Assembly: GCF_028453695.1 (NCBI RefSeq)
Contig: NC_135780.1
Span: forward strand, 5,704,001-5,768,000
DNA length: 64,000 nt
Source of the DNA: Augochlora pura
Lineage: Eukaryota > Arthropoda > Insecta > Hymenoptera > Halictidae
Direction: 5' to 3'
The translations under genes and the position numbers were made by a program. Of the stretch, positions 24,401-36,720 are shown one piece after another. Each line of letters starts with the position of its first letter. Within the stretch, counting starts at the first letter, position 1. Below the pieces are notes generated by a model that saw only the letters and a list, made by a program, of their open reading frames with translations, searched no databases and was not told where the DNA came from.

Positions 24401-25963
24401 TTTAAACATTTCGCTTAGATACAGGCTCTTTTGGCTGGTACTAAGAGGGTTAATATTCCCGTTCGATATTGCATTCTATTACGGCGTCTATTATTGTTAT
24501 TATTAATAACAGGAACGCTAAAGCAAGTCACTACAGAGATCGTAGTACAACGAAAACCCTCTCAGTAACCAAGATCATCTCTTCGATCCAAGGGTAGCGG
24601 TTAGAATAATGATCGACTGCTTATTCTAGCAATATTGTCCGTCTGGGCTTTTCACCGCTGTGTTCATATATTATATTTCCACTTGGCGCGCAGCTACCGA
24701 CACAGCGGCGAGCCGAAAAGTATCCGAAATACTTGTGGGTTTGAGTGGCAAATGAAATTAGCCGATCGGCGTGGATACCTATCTTTCGTTGTCCACTCGA
24801 GGCATCGACAAAAGGCCGCAATCCGCGGTCATATAGCTACCAGCGGATTTAATTCACTTAACTCGAGGTACGCAGAGGGGTGGAAACTCGTTAAAGGTCT
24901 CAGTTTAATTGCGTAAGCTAGCTACCTCGTATCTGGCCATTAAAAGCTCAAACGGGGCGAACATGTACCTGCACGGATCCGCACACACAGAGAGAGAGAG
25001 AGAGAGACCCGGCTAAGAAGAAATGAAATCGGATCGATAGTTCCTACTACCGTGCTCCTACTATGTACCTCCGGGGCCGCCCTTCTTCTTTCGCCACAGG
25101 ATAGCAAAGCCACTTCAGCGCTGCTGACTACGTGGTAACGTTCGAGGAAATAGTGACTCCCGGTGTCCCCACATACCTTCGAATGGGTAATTGATCACCA
25201 CCCGCGAACCGTATAAATGATTTATTCGAAACGGTATCAAGTTACGTAACGTTGTTTCACCGGGGAAAATTAATCTCCCCGTCTCCGACCTTTTGTTTTT
25301 AATAACCTCGTCTGCATACCGTGTCGTTTAACTCCCCACGCGACTATATACGTATATAATTTTATTAACCAATGTCAGCATACGAAACATCGTTTTTTCC
25401 ATAACTTTCGATAACTATACAAATCTATGCGACGTTCTCTTCCACTTCAATTAACGGCAAATCGAGCTTTGCTACATTTCATCGAATACCTTTCGCGTTC
25501 TTATCGAACACGTTCGAACGTTCGATTTTACGATACGTCTTCGATTGCAACAATTTTCGCGCGACTCGACGCGAAACAATTAAGATACGGAGTCGCGACA
25601 CGGGGCAGCGATCGAGTTCTTGCGATTTAATTAGCTATGCAAATCGATAGACGCGGAAACACTGCGCGGGAGGTGGACACTCGAAGCGAGTCCCGATAAA
25701 ACAGATGCAAAAGATGGGGAAATAAACATAAGCCTGGAATATGGAACCGGCTTTCTGTTCTGCAAGTATAATTCCATGTAGAAGGTGCGAATGTTGGAAC
25801 AGTTTTAGAAATCTTTATACTTTTATTCCTGGTACGAGATTTCAGGGAAAATATACCGTTTATTTATTGCTATGGAGTAGCATAATGATGGATTGAATGA
25901 TGCGAAACCAGAATAACTTTCTTCTTTTTAATTTTCAATTATTTAATTTCTAAATATAATTAA

Positions 25964-26208
25964 CCCTTTGCACTCGGAGCGATTTCAATCGTAAATTTGA
26001 AATAATTTTTCTGGCTCCTGGCATTTCCATTCTATTTAAGAAAATAAATTTTCGTGCGTATAAAAACGCTACGAACTTATTCCCTAATAAGAAGGGGATA
26101 GAAACCAATAGACCAAATGATTTATCATTAACAGAAGAAATTAATGATATTCATATTTATCTTGCACGAGATCTGTACCACGAGTCCGAGTTACCACGGT
26201 GCCAGGGG
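25964..26208. mobile_element. Composite TTAA element: family 1 left, family 2 right
   Basis: TTAA 25960-25963 starts a family 1 end (CCCTTTGCACTCGGAGC, then CTGGCTCCTGGCATTTCCAT). From about 26132 the sequence instead matches the right half of the family 2 element at 29755 (AGAAGAAATTAATGATATTC), ending GGTGCCAGGGG before TTAA 26209-26212. It may be a recombinant or one element inserted into another. Confidence 0.5.
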
Positions 26209-26329
26209 TTAATCCGACAAACCGCGACCGAACGGTATCGAAGGAAATCGGTGGAATCGATCGCCGGCGAAATCGCGCCGCGGCAAGCAGCCTTGGGTAA
26301 GGTCGAGCCCGTATTAACCATTCGCGAAG

Positions 26330-27070
26330 GATCGGTTCACGGTGGCTGGTACAAAGAAACCGCGAACGAGGCGGGCTGCGGGTATCCCGATACATTCACC
26401 AAGTAAATTACAAATTCCCTGGAGATCATCAGAGGCGTGCAGGCATAGAAAGGAGTTCGGTAGTCGCGACAGAGGTCCGTGGATCTCCGCAGAGCAAGCA
26501 AGCAAGCAAGCAAGCAACCGAGAGCAAACAGGTAAGCATGCGCGGGAGCATTCCTTATTTGCCAACGAAATTCACGCGAAGGCGTATCGCGGGACGCAAG
26601 GGAGGAGAGGGAAGGGAGGGAGGGAGAGACCGTGGAAAGAAATCTCAGCCGAGTATCTCTCCTCGATAACCGTTCGATTTACAAGGGAACACGTTCCGTG
26701 AAGCGCGGCGCGTCGATGGCCGGCGTAGATCGGTGGCTGCAGGGAGACGCGACGCTGCTGGCCGGCGCGCAGGCTAATGCATGTCCGTCGCTGGCGCTGG
26801 CGCAGGTGGGCGCATGCCACGATCCGCGTGTCGCGATAACATGGCCAGCTCAGTTTCTATCTCCCCCGACAACTTAATTCCGGTGTGCCAACCGGCCTCA
26901 CCGTGGGTCCCCGCTCCGCCGGCTTGCGAGGAACCCGGCTCTCCCTCTAGAGAAATGGTTGCAGAGAGAGAGAGAGAGAGAGTCCGTGACGAGCGGAGCC
27001 GAGCCGATCCGAGAGAGCCTAGCAGGCAATACCGGCAACAGTAGCCTTGCTACAGAGAGCTACACAAACC

Positions 27071-27103
<33 letters not shown>

Positions 27104-27420
27104 CCTGCTACTCGCCTCTCTCGCCCTGCTTCTCTGCTCTCTCGCGCTACTCGTTTCGCCCGGCGATCGCTGCCACGGCGAGCTTTACAACCGCCGCCGC
27201 ATCCCCGATACGCGCGCGCGGCCAGCTTAAAACGAAGCCGCGTCCAGGAAAGCCGGGGGTATATCTCGCCATACCGGCCACTTAAACTACGAGTTGACGC
27301 TCGCCGGCCATTACCCAGTACTACTACTACTACTGCTACTGCCTGGAGAGCGAGACCCCTGGTTACTCCCCGGGTATACAGCGCTCAGAAAATCTAGGTA
27401 AATGCCTGCGGGGAAGCTAG
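26330..27420 (+). promoter_or_regulatory. GC-rich island, candidate promoter/first-exon region
   Basis: About 1.1 kb of much higher GC and CpG than its flanks. It contains (GCAA)n at 26494-26517 followed by a good donor (ACAG then GTAAGC at 26532), plus GA and CT tracts. Short frames with possible starts (26632, 26781, 26840) exist, but several frames are open at once. A transcription start with a noncoding first exon is the simplest reading. Confidence 0.35.
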
Positions 27421-27908
27421 ATGTTAGCGTCAACGTATTTTAAGTGGAGTCGAAGGAGGAGGACGCCGCGGCCTAGCCCCGCTCACCGCCGAGGATTTAT
27501 GACAGGGTCTCTCTTGGCCCGTGTGCGGTCTACGAGCTAAACAGAGCTGTCGATGGCCTGCGCGCGGATCCGAGCACCGTTCGGCTATCCATTCGATGGT
27601 TGTCAAGGCGATATGTTTCCGAGGGAACGAGCCAGTGAAAGTATCCCGTGACGAACCACCACCAACGAGAGGGACCGATACTACCTCGAGAGCGTTTGTT
27701 ACAGCGGAAAGCGTGCCGGGCACATCTACCCCGGTTGATTGGATCGGTTTCGATGGGTTCGGGGTCGAATGTTCTAACTGGAAATGTTTTTTGTCCGGGG
27801 GTGCTTTTTGCACGGGGTTGTACAGTTAGCACGTTCCGTGTGCCACGTGTACCGCTGGTGGTACACGCTTAGATAGATGTTCAATGCGTTGAAAAGATAT
27901 TTTGACGA

Positions 27909-28345
27909 GATGGAATCGAATAATTTCCACCGAAAGGATGATGTAAGTTGTAATAATAATAATAAGTTTCTTTCATAGTTAAAATGACAATAATTAATAA
28001 AAATATTATATTGTTTTTTAAGCGTTAACAAGATAGAATCGAAGAAATAATTTCCACCAAAAGGATGATATAAGTTATAATAATAATAATATGTTTCTTT
28101 CATATTTATACTGACAATAATTAATAAAAATACTATATTGATTTTTAAAGCGTTAACAAGTAGTAAAGTAATTTAGTTAAACAAGTTACAGTAATTTTTA
28201 AAGCGTAAACAAGATAGAATCGAAGAAATAATTTCCACCAAAAGGATGATATAAGTAACAATAATAATAATTAGTTTCTTTCGTAGTTATAGTGACAGTA
28301 ATTAATAAATAAAAATATTGTATTGATTTTTAAAGCGTTAACAAG
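27909..28345. repeat. Three direct repeats of a 120-180 bp unit
   Basis: Copies begin GAT(A/G)GAATCGAA at 27910, 28032 and 28212. Each runs through TTTCCACC, a variable (AAT)n, TTTCTTTC and AATTAATAAA to AAGCGTTAACAAG. The middle copy carries about 57 extra bases. Confidence 0.85.
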
Positions 28346-28415
28346 TAGTTGCTAGTGTTCGGTGGCCGCTGGGATTTCGATGCAACTTTGTGCGATGAGT
28401 CCGGGAGATTATTAA

Positions 28416-28634
28416 CCCTTTGCCGAGTGGCGACTCTAAGGCGCCGCTAAAAATGTTTCAAAATAATTTCCTATCATATTTCTTTATATTTAGAAAATTG
28501 TTTGGAGCTGTTGACTGTTGCACAAAATGCAATTCCATAATATATAAAATGCTCAGAATTGTATAAAATCGGAACGCTATAAATCTAAACAAATATCTTG
28601 GATTTCCATTTAAAATCGCTCCGACTGCAAAGGG
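28416..28634 (+). mobile_element. TTAA-MITE family 1 (subfamily copy)
   Basis: TTAA 28412-28415; the right site is TTGA. The interior differs from copy 2 and shares ATTTAGAAAATTGTTTGGAG and CCATAATATATAAAATGCTC with 7698-7830 and 35.1 kb, marking a distinct subfamily. Confidence 0.7.
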
Positions 28635-29370
28635 TTGATCTCAGTATGTTAATCGTTTCAATGCGTCGCAATGCTGTCGTCGGTCGTTGATGCAAAGGGT
28701 GCTTAAAGGCCGTTCGTTTCCGCACGGTGTTTCCTTTATTATGCCGCGCGGCTATAATTTTCGACAGAAGCTAGTTATAATGACGCCGTGTAAATCATTT
28801 CATAGATCATTAGAGTGCCGGCAAGTTGCTTGTTACAGTTAGCCCCGTGATAATTAGTGTTTCAACGGTCGGTATTAAATTTCTCCCGTTGACAATGCTA
28901 CGCCGTCGTGTGCGCTGCCCCCCTCCCCCCTCTTCTGGCGCTAAATCAAAGACAAGATGCACCACAAATTATTTGCGGTGGAATTGCGTCCTGCGAAGTT
29001 GTTCGGTCGCGTGGCAACTTCCGCGTGTGATTTACGTTTGTGCCCGCGTACCGGCGGACCATTTTGCAAAACCATCGAGTAACTTGTCACCCTTTCGGCT
29101 ATTGGAGTTTCTCTTTTTTTTTACCCAACCGCCCGACTCGCGGTTTGATGAATGAATTCATTCGGAAAGCAAAAAAGATTCAATCCCGCGGTGTCCGTGT
29201 TCCTTGGTTAAAATACGCTCGCGTACTTGCCGCGTGTGCGACACGGTTTTGTAGCGGCGAATGCATAAATCGAGACGCTTGTGTTTAAACTTTGCGGTAG
29301 TAGCTTTATTTATTTTATTTATTCGTTATTTTTAAATCTGTGAAATTTATCGGCAGGAAAATTAATAATG

Positions 29371-29476
29371 CTAATATGTGGTAGAACTAAATGATTTTGG
29401 CAATGTTCATATGTCATCGAACTAAATGATTTTGGCAATGTTAATATGTCATAGAACTAAATAATTTTGGCAGTTT
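29371..29476. repeat. 35-bp tandem repeat, three units
   Basis: AACTAAATGATTTTGGCAAT recurs at 29385 and 29420, and as AACTAAATAATTTTGGCAGT at 29455. Confidence 0.85.
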
Positions 29477-29754
29477 TAAAATAGTTTCAAAAAAGAGGAA
29501 TTAAATATTGATAAAATGAAGAGGTCGGAAACATTTTATTTTATATTTTGTAAAAGGTGCAATTAAATCGGCGAGTGCCTTTATTCTTTTAATTTCTACT
29601 AGATCAGCATTCGAAATTGTCCATTAATATTCGGTGCAGCGTTGGACTATTAAAATTGCACATAATTTAACAACTTCGTCTTTAAACTCGCAACGAACTA
29701 AAGCAATTCAAACGAAATTGAAAGCGTCTTTATATCTGTAGAGTGTTGTATTAA

Positions 29755-29977
29755 CCCCTTGCACTATTACTGCTTTTATGCCGCGTTGATTAGCACTGAT
29801 TGGTCCTTAATACTGTTCGTAATAGGACCAGATAATTTTTGTTTCTTCTATTGTCTTTATTTCCTTCCGTTTCTAGACTTTGATAACAGATGAATTCAAT
29901 TCGATTTCAATTCAGAAGAAATTAATAATATTCATATTCAATAGATCTTGTCTGACTCGTTATTATAGTGCAAGGGG
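29755..29977 (+). mobile_element. TTAA-MITE family 2
   Basis: 223 bp between TTAA 29751-29754 and TTAA 29978-29981. The terminal repeats CCCCTTGCACTAT and its complement ATAGTGCAAGGGG are exact over 13 bases. The interior is unrelated to family 1 despite similar termini. Confidence 0.72.
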
Positions 29978-31147
29978 TTAATAAATTGTGAATAGAAGCA
30001 AGCAGGCGTCCCCGTCGCTACGGCATTGTACGAAACGCGTGTACGAGAGATCGGTTCCCAAGGATCCGCGTGGATCTCGCCGTCGAATTGTTTCGATCAT
30101 CGGAGCGGCGCTCGTACGAGAAAGAGGTCTCCGTACGCGTCGGTTTCGATTCATTAAATTTCCCCTATTCACGATGACTCGTCGGCCGCGTTCCGGCCGA
30201 TCCCGCGGTTGGGAAAAAACGCGGCGTTACACGTCGATTAAAATTGTTGCGCGCCGTGGCACAAAGGACAGCGAAGAAACAATATCAAAAGTGGCTGAGA
30301 GCGCCGAGAAAGAGGCGCAGGGGTTGCCTTATCTCGGCCGATATCCCGGGCACGGTGAAACGAAACCGGCGCGTACACCGCCGCGCCGTAGCAGCAGCAG
30401 CAGCCCCTTTACGTTTGTCGTCCGCCGGCCCACGGCTAGTCACTTTCCAAAGAGAGATCGGAGCCGATAGGTTCGGGCCATTGCATCGCGTACGGCCTGC
30501 GCGCTCCGACTGAATGCCAATTATCTGATCCCCGCGTATTGGCCGATGGTACCGCGGCTATTCGGATGCAACGTACGCAGAGAGGAGCAATATCCAGATG
30601 ATTATCGTGCGGGGAGCCTTCGCGGCACGCAATCTTCTGACCGGATCGTGGAGCGTGCCATTATGCGCGCGGCATGCTACTCGCGGTGCCCGCGCGGACC
30701 GATTTCGGGGAAGCCGCGATAGTTCCACCTCTCTCTCTCTCTCTAGTTCCTTTCCAACCGTGAATTACGTTTTACGTTTTATTACCGCTGGCTCTACGCG
30801 GCGAAAAATCGAATCCGTATTTTATTACCGTGGCGAACGGTTTGATTCGTTACCGATAGCGGTCGACGTTCTTGATTCCTGTTTCCGTTCTTCTATCGTC
30901 TGGTTATCCCGCGCCGCGCCGCGCCGCCTCGTTTCTCCGCAACCGATCGCACGTGAATATTGAATAGGCTCGCGATAGGATACTTAGGGCAATGCCGCGA
31001 GCGCTTTTCATTTCGATCTCGATCACCGTCTTGGAAATCATTCTTTTCGGGCGGCGGCTGCCAAAACGCTAATACTTGGACGAAACCGCGGAAATCTCAG
31101 TGGTAAATATTATGTATTTTATTCGAAGCAAGATTGAATCGACGCGG

Positions 31148-31292
31148 TATAGTATAGTATAGTACAGTATAGTATAGTACAGTATAGTACAGTATAGTAT
31201 AGTACAGTATAGTACAGTACAGTATAGTATAGTACAGTATAGTACAGTATAGTATAGTACAGTACAGTATAGTATAGTATAGTACAGTATAG
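31148..31292. repeat. Pentanucleotide array TATAG/TACAG
   Basis: About 29 units of 5 bp alternating irregularly between TATAG and TACAG. It translates as a Tyr/Leu/Thr/Ile repeat on the minus strand, which is not a gene. Confidence 0.9.
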
Positions 31293-31339
31293 AAACATTG
31301 TTAGGAGCTCGGAGAAATGACTGACAAAATATTAAAAAC

Positions 31340-31387
31340 AATTAAGCACTAATCAACGCAGTATGAAAGGAGTCGCAGTGCAAGGGG
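31340..31387 (-). mobile_element. Family 2 end fragment
   Basis: On the minus strand this reads CCCCTTGCACTGCGACTCC and then TGCGTTGATTAGTGC, matching the family 2 left end at 29755-29800. The flank is TTGA. The rest is lost or replaced by the pentanucleotide array upstream. Confidence 0.55.
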
Positions 31388-32221
31388 TTGATATAATAAT
31401 TATAATTAATTGAAACTAATGTAAGAGCCGTTCTGAAATCATTCGAATATTTTTACTATTCTATATTACTATAATCTTTACGAAAATCGAATAATTTTTT
31501 TAAAATACCAGTTTGCTATATTTGATCGGTAATTTACTATCTCGGAACGTTAACTTTCGATTTGTAGTCGTCGACCATGAAAACAGCGAAACAGAAACGT
31601 TCGATTAAACGAAGAGAATCGTCCCGAGATTTCGACCACGTTTCGCCGATTTCGGATCATCGATCGTCGCGCGTCGGTTCGCGTTTCGCGCAGTTTCCCC
31701 ACCGAATCCGCGTGATTACCGGAGCCGAAACGGGATCGTTATTCGCGCGTCTCTCCCGCTTCTCGTGTCTCCGACCTCCGCCGGGAGAACGCGCGAAACC
31801 TTTGTGATTTCGCCACGCGCGCACCGCGATACCCCGTAGTTACCCTCTAACGGAATCAGACGACAATAATTGGAACGCGATGGCACGTAGCAGCGGTCCT
31901 CCCCCGATCCGATGCCACATTCCAATGAGTCTCGGCGCGCCCGGTAATGTCTTCTGTCATTTCGCCGCGACAGTGGCACACTAATTATACGCCGATACCA
32001 TCGGGCCAATTAGTTTCGTAATTACGCTACGCGGCGACGCGCGGCGCGCCACGAATTTCCGCAAAGTCTTGGATTTCAACTTGAGCCGTGGAGTCGCGCC
32101 GCCGCTCGAATTTCAACGTGGAACGGTGAATTCTAATTTCCTGCGTTTCAATGAAACGCGGACCCTCGAGTGATCGTCGCAACGCTGCAATGATCCAGGA
32201 AGGGCGCGTTGAATGAGTTAA

Positions 32222-32427
32222 CCCTTTGCTCCCTCAGCCATTTTTACCGTGAATCTGAAATCATTTTTCTGATGTACAATATTTCCATTTTAAGCGACAA
32301 AATGCATTATAACAATTTTATTCTCGCGATTCATACCAACAGTTTCATTTACCACAATTTTTCCAACACTTTGTTGACATAAAAATTATTTCAAGAGGCG
32401 ACAGAACATAGTGGTGCCTCAGAGTCG
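32222..32427 (-). mobile_element. TTAA-MITE family 1, right end truncated
   Basis: TTAA 32218-32221 precedes CCCTTTGCTCCCTCAGCC and a typical interior. Similarity stops within GTGGTGCCTCAGAGTC, just short of the terminal repeat. Confidence 0.6.
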
Positions 32428-32926
32428 ATTTTACCTTTTTCTTCCGGCTCGGCAAGCGAACCAGCCAGTTATTTATTTTGATCGTAACCGCGGCGAATCG
32501 CGGCACTTAACCTGAATTTACTTAACGCTCGACTATGGAATTACAGGGACTTAAGAGGCGGCCAAACGAATGTCCGTTTGATCCACTTCGCGGCAAATTT
32601 ATCTAGCAGTTAAGGACCACAGTTACGGACCAAACACAATGTATTTCGGTTGAGTACATCCCCGCGCGTACCGTTTGCCCCGGCAACGTTCTTAACTGGC
32701 AAGTAAATTTACCACGGAATGGATCAACCATACCTGAAACATCTGCGGCCACGGGGAGGTTGCCCTGCTCGCGAAACTCGTCGAACAATTACGCGTGTGT
32801 TAGTGCCCGACGCTGATATTCTTTACGACACGGACGGTCCTGGTAAATGTTGTAAATGCACGATATTTGTTTTGTTTAAGGTTTTGTATGAATATTAAAA
32901 AAAGGCATCGACGTCTTACAACTTCA

Positions 32927-33169
32927 TCCTTTGCACTCGAACGGTGATTCTCTAAGGCACCACTAAAATTATTCTATTGCGTTCGAGAATAACTTTTATA
33001 ATAATAAAGTTGAAATTTAAAAAAATTGTCGAGTAGTGAAGTTGTTGCTATAAATCGCAAGAATCAATTTCGTAGGGGTAAAGGTGCGCTCTATTGTATA
33101 GAGTAGAAATACTATGAGCCAGGAGAATTATTTCATATTTTTAGATAAAATGGTTTCGAGTGCAAAGGG
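32927..33169 (+). mobile_element. TTAA-MITE family 1, 243-bp copy
   Basis: The left site is mutated (TTCA, then TCCTTTGCACTCGA); the right end GTTTCGAGTGCAAAGGG is intact before TTAA 33170-33173. An AT-rich 12-bp inverted repeat (33207-33242) lies just outside. Confidence 0.72.
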
Positions 33170-33206
33170 TTAACTTTCCAATTTTAAATCTACCGTGGCA
33201 GTCGAC

Positions 33207-33242
33207 ACTTTTATATATACATTAACATGCATATATAAAAGT
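33207..33242. repeat. 12-bp AT-rich inverted repeat
   Basis: ACTTTTATATAT and ATATATAAAAGT are exact complements with a 12-base spacer, just right of a MITE. Confidence 0.55.
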
Positions 33243-33529
33243 AACGCACTGAAATTTAGTGTTCAAATTTATGAAAGTGTTCAAATATAGATTGAAGCTT
33301 AAGTTCAAAGCAATTATCGAGGCTTCGAACCAGTTACCGGCAATCGAAGGATTTTCCAAAAGCGACGCGTTTCGGTGGATTAAGTTCCGGACGGCAACCC
33401 TCGGAAGTCATTCCATGGCTGCCGCACATTCCGGGTAAATGGTTCTGGCGTTTGGCTCCGATGTTCAATAACGATTGACACGTCATAACCCAGAAGATAG
33501 TTGACAGCAATGGACGGGGTCTGTTAGGT

Positions 33530-33611
33530 GTGCGAGAAGCCCCCCGGGCTATCTCGTGATGGTCTCGTCAATAGCGACCCCACATCCTTGGGGAGGTCGC
33601 CCCTCTCGCAC
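33530..33611. other. Nested-stem structured segment
   Basis: The outer stem GTGCGAGA (33530-33537) pairs with TCTCGCAC (33604-33611). The inner stem GCGACC (33574-33579) pairs with GGTCGC (33595-33600). It sits in a GC-balanced block unlike its AT-rich flanks. It could be a structured RNA or a chance fold. Confidence 0.25.
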
Positions 33612-35049
33612 GCGCGCCATGCCAGCCGGTAATCCTAGAAAATGACTGCTCGCAAAGGGTGCCGCGGTGAATGATTTGCTTAATATGCGGTCGGCTCCCT
33701 TTCGCCGCTTTATCATTTCAGAGGATACATGTTCCATTAAGCAGAAATTAAAAGATCCGATGGGAAGCCGTATTGAAATGATGATATTTATGGAACACGA
33801 AAATTATCGTCGATTGCAACAAACGCGAGTCAAGTAGACATTTCTTTCTATTTTTAATCATTTTAGTGAGTTGGAAATAATGCGATCCTTGAATCCTTTC
33901 GACATTTTCTAAATTATGCATATCCTGACTCAATTATAATATTATTACTAGTTATTATTATATAATTAATAGTAACATAACTTTCTTGTAAATGTATCAA
34001 ATCCAATGACGATGAAATTTTAATACGAAGCAGCTGCTCCGAAAATAGTTTAATAGAAACTTTATTCTACAAATATTTCTTTTAGTAACTATTATTAATA
34101 TCAAATTAGCGATAATTGTGTTTCGATAGCATTACCACCGAAAATAATTTTTTAATAATTTCTATATACTATTTTTATCCAAAGTAAATAAATATTTTAT
34201 TAATTTATTTCAGATAAAATTTTTATCCGGAGTATCTTTCGTCGGTGTTTAATAAAAATTGTTCCCTACGTTCCACGTTGTTCGCGCGACACTTAAATCG
34301 CAGAACGCGGCATTTTTTCCGCCCAGCCGCGCAACACGCTTCCAACGGAGACCATCGTTCCAGCAGTTGCTCTTACCATAAAAACGAGAGTTCCGACCGA
34401 ATGTAACGCGAGGATTACGCGGGTCCCGCCCCATAAATGGAACCGTTCCCCGCGGGATTATTTTTACGAGTTCGTTATATCACGTCTATCGCCTCCGCCG
34501 CGCCTGTCGACGGAACAAATAGAGCGGCGACGCTCGTAAGAACGGCGAGAACTTCGAAACGGAACAGCCTTTTGGGAATCGATGGACGGGAGAGTCGGCG
34601 GAACAGGGTCGGCGAGGATCCAACCTGAACCCCTCCGGTTAGGTTCTGCGGGCGGGAGCGTCAAAGAAGGCCGAATCGAGAGAAGTTTAGCAAGAAGCCG
34701 CCGCGGAACCCCGAGCAAAACCGCGGCCCCTGCGATCGACGGACGCGAAAAGCAATTTCGGTGATTTTTCCCTCGCACAAAAGGATCGCTTGCTACGGAC
34801 CTAAGGAGAGATCGCGAAGTCACTTTACGCGGTCCATTTGTCCTATCAACAATTCATCACCTTACCCGCGGTCGCACTGTATGCCGAACGACTCGTTCCG
34901 AGTGCCGAGGCAATTTTTACCGAAAGAAGCGCCGAGGAACTTGCCGGGGAAATTCGCGCGAGAAAATTGCGAGTCTGCTGGGAAAATCTCGTTCAACGAA
35001 TGGAACAGATGGAGCGTGGTTTTAGAAATGAAGCACTTCGTTTGGGTAT

Positions 35050-35269
35050 CCGAGGCGCCGCTAGAAATGATAATGCCACGTTCCGAGATCATTTTTATCA
35101 AATTCGCTCGTATTTAGAAAATTGTTGAAGAGCTGTTAACTGCGAGTCACAAAATTCGAAATTATAACATATAATAAGCTCTAAAATATTCAAATATATA
35201 AAATAGGACTACTGTAAATCTGAAGAAATATTTTTGATTTCCAGTTAAAATTGCTTCGACTGCGAAGGG
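35050..35269 (+). mobile_element. TTAA-MITE family 1, degenerate left end
   Basis: The right end GCTTCGACTGCGAAGGG is followed by TTAA 35270-35273. The left end survives only as GAGGCGCCGCTAGAAATG. The ORF reading through 34838-35128 is therefore partly transposon. Confidence 0.55.
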
Positions 35270-36678
35270 TTAAACTGCACCTAAACATTCGAATTGGAAA
35301 CAGATTATCGCCACGTTCGAATTACTTACAGGCCGTCTGATAAAAATAAAATTAAACGATTCTCCCCGTACGGTAATAACACCTGGAATTTAACGGAGCG
35401 AAATGACGGTTCGCGCGGCTACAATGCTTTCGCATTATTTCAAATTGTAACCTCTCTTTTTTCCTTTTTTTCACGCTGAAAAAAGAGCGAAACCAAAAAG
35501 CAAAAAAAACAAAGAGAATTCTTTTGACGCACGCATGTGCGCGGCTCTCACGTTTGCCCCGCCATTTTGATCCCCCCGATTGCATTCGCCATTCCCATGT
35601 ATACGATGCAATATCGTCGAGTTGCATAACTGCTAGCTCGTTCACGAGGGCGGAACACAAAGGCGGCTCGATGCAATCATCTGCAATGTCATCCCGTACC
35701 TTTAAACGTTTTTATATTCTCTAATGCCCGGCTTTTCCTTTCGTTTCCCTCGAAACCAGACAAAGTTGATTCTGGAATCGCGATTATCAAATCGGTGCTC
35801 GACCTTTGATCCTCTCCCCCGCTCGTTTTACTCATTATAAACGATTTTGTTCTAATTGATCCGGCGAATTTCGATGAAACTTCTCCCTCAACTAACGCCA
35901 TCGGCTTCGCAATTATTTCTTCATTTAACGGCTATTCGTTCTTTTTTAAATTTAATTTAATTAAATTTAAATTACGCATCGTAGAAGGCGAAATTAATTT
36001 TTATACACGAGAAAAGAAGAAAATATAGCAAATTCTACTTATTGCTTCAGGTGTTTGAAAATTCCACGAACTTTTTGCGGGTGAGTTAATAAAATGCAAT
36101 ACTCGCGGACTGCGTATATAAACATTGATAATTTTAAAAAGATACGCGATGTTAATCTAATTGCGAACTAATAAAGTATTATATAAAAACTTTGGCAAAC
36201 AATTTTCAAAGCCCCCCGCTCGTTTATAATGTTTTTCGAAACCCGCCCCTCGAAAGAGAATTATCAAACATTTCTGTCTGCCTACGGTTCCGCCATTAAG
36301 CCGCCATCTTGTTAAGCGTCTGGCGATGAAACTGGGTCGCGGAATAATTAATACTTTAAAGCGAAAGTTATTGAAAATGAAGTTCAGGGAGCTACGACGC
36401 GGCGCGGTGTAATAGATTCGTTGCTGGCCCATTAGCCGATCATTACAGCGGACCCGGGCGAATTTGATCCGAAAAAAGAAAGAACGAAGAACAACTGTTC
36501 GAAACACGTTATTTCAGACCGCTCTATAACAATTAAGTCAAAGCAAATGGTTATATAAAATAGTACCGAACGTGAAATTTATTTTTACAATCGTTTCGTA
36601 TATAATTGAAATAATTAGAAAATAATAGCACGATGTGTGAAATATTAATAAGAACAATTGGAAAATAAATCGACATTA

Positions 36679-36720
36679 TTTGAAATATTATTTTATTATT
36701 ATCTCAAATAATATTTCAAA
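36679..36720. repeat. 14-bp perfect AT-rich inverted repeat
   Basis: TTTGAAATATTATT (36679-36692) and AATAATATTTCAAA (36707-36720) are exact complements with a 14-base spacer. Similar motifs recur at 36739-36765. Confidence 0.6.

Noticed and set aside
24940..25130. Possible miR-276-like precursor (TAGTTCCTACTACCGTGCTC)
   Set aside because: The resemblance covers only part of the mature sequence and no hairpin arm pairs with it.
34838..35128. 96-codon plus-strand frame with coiled-coil-like residues
   Set aside because: Its second half is a family 1 MITE and antisense frames are equally open.
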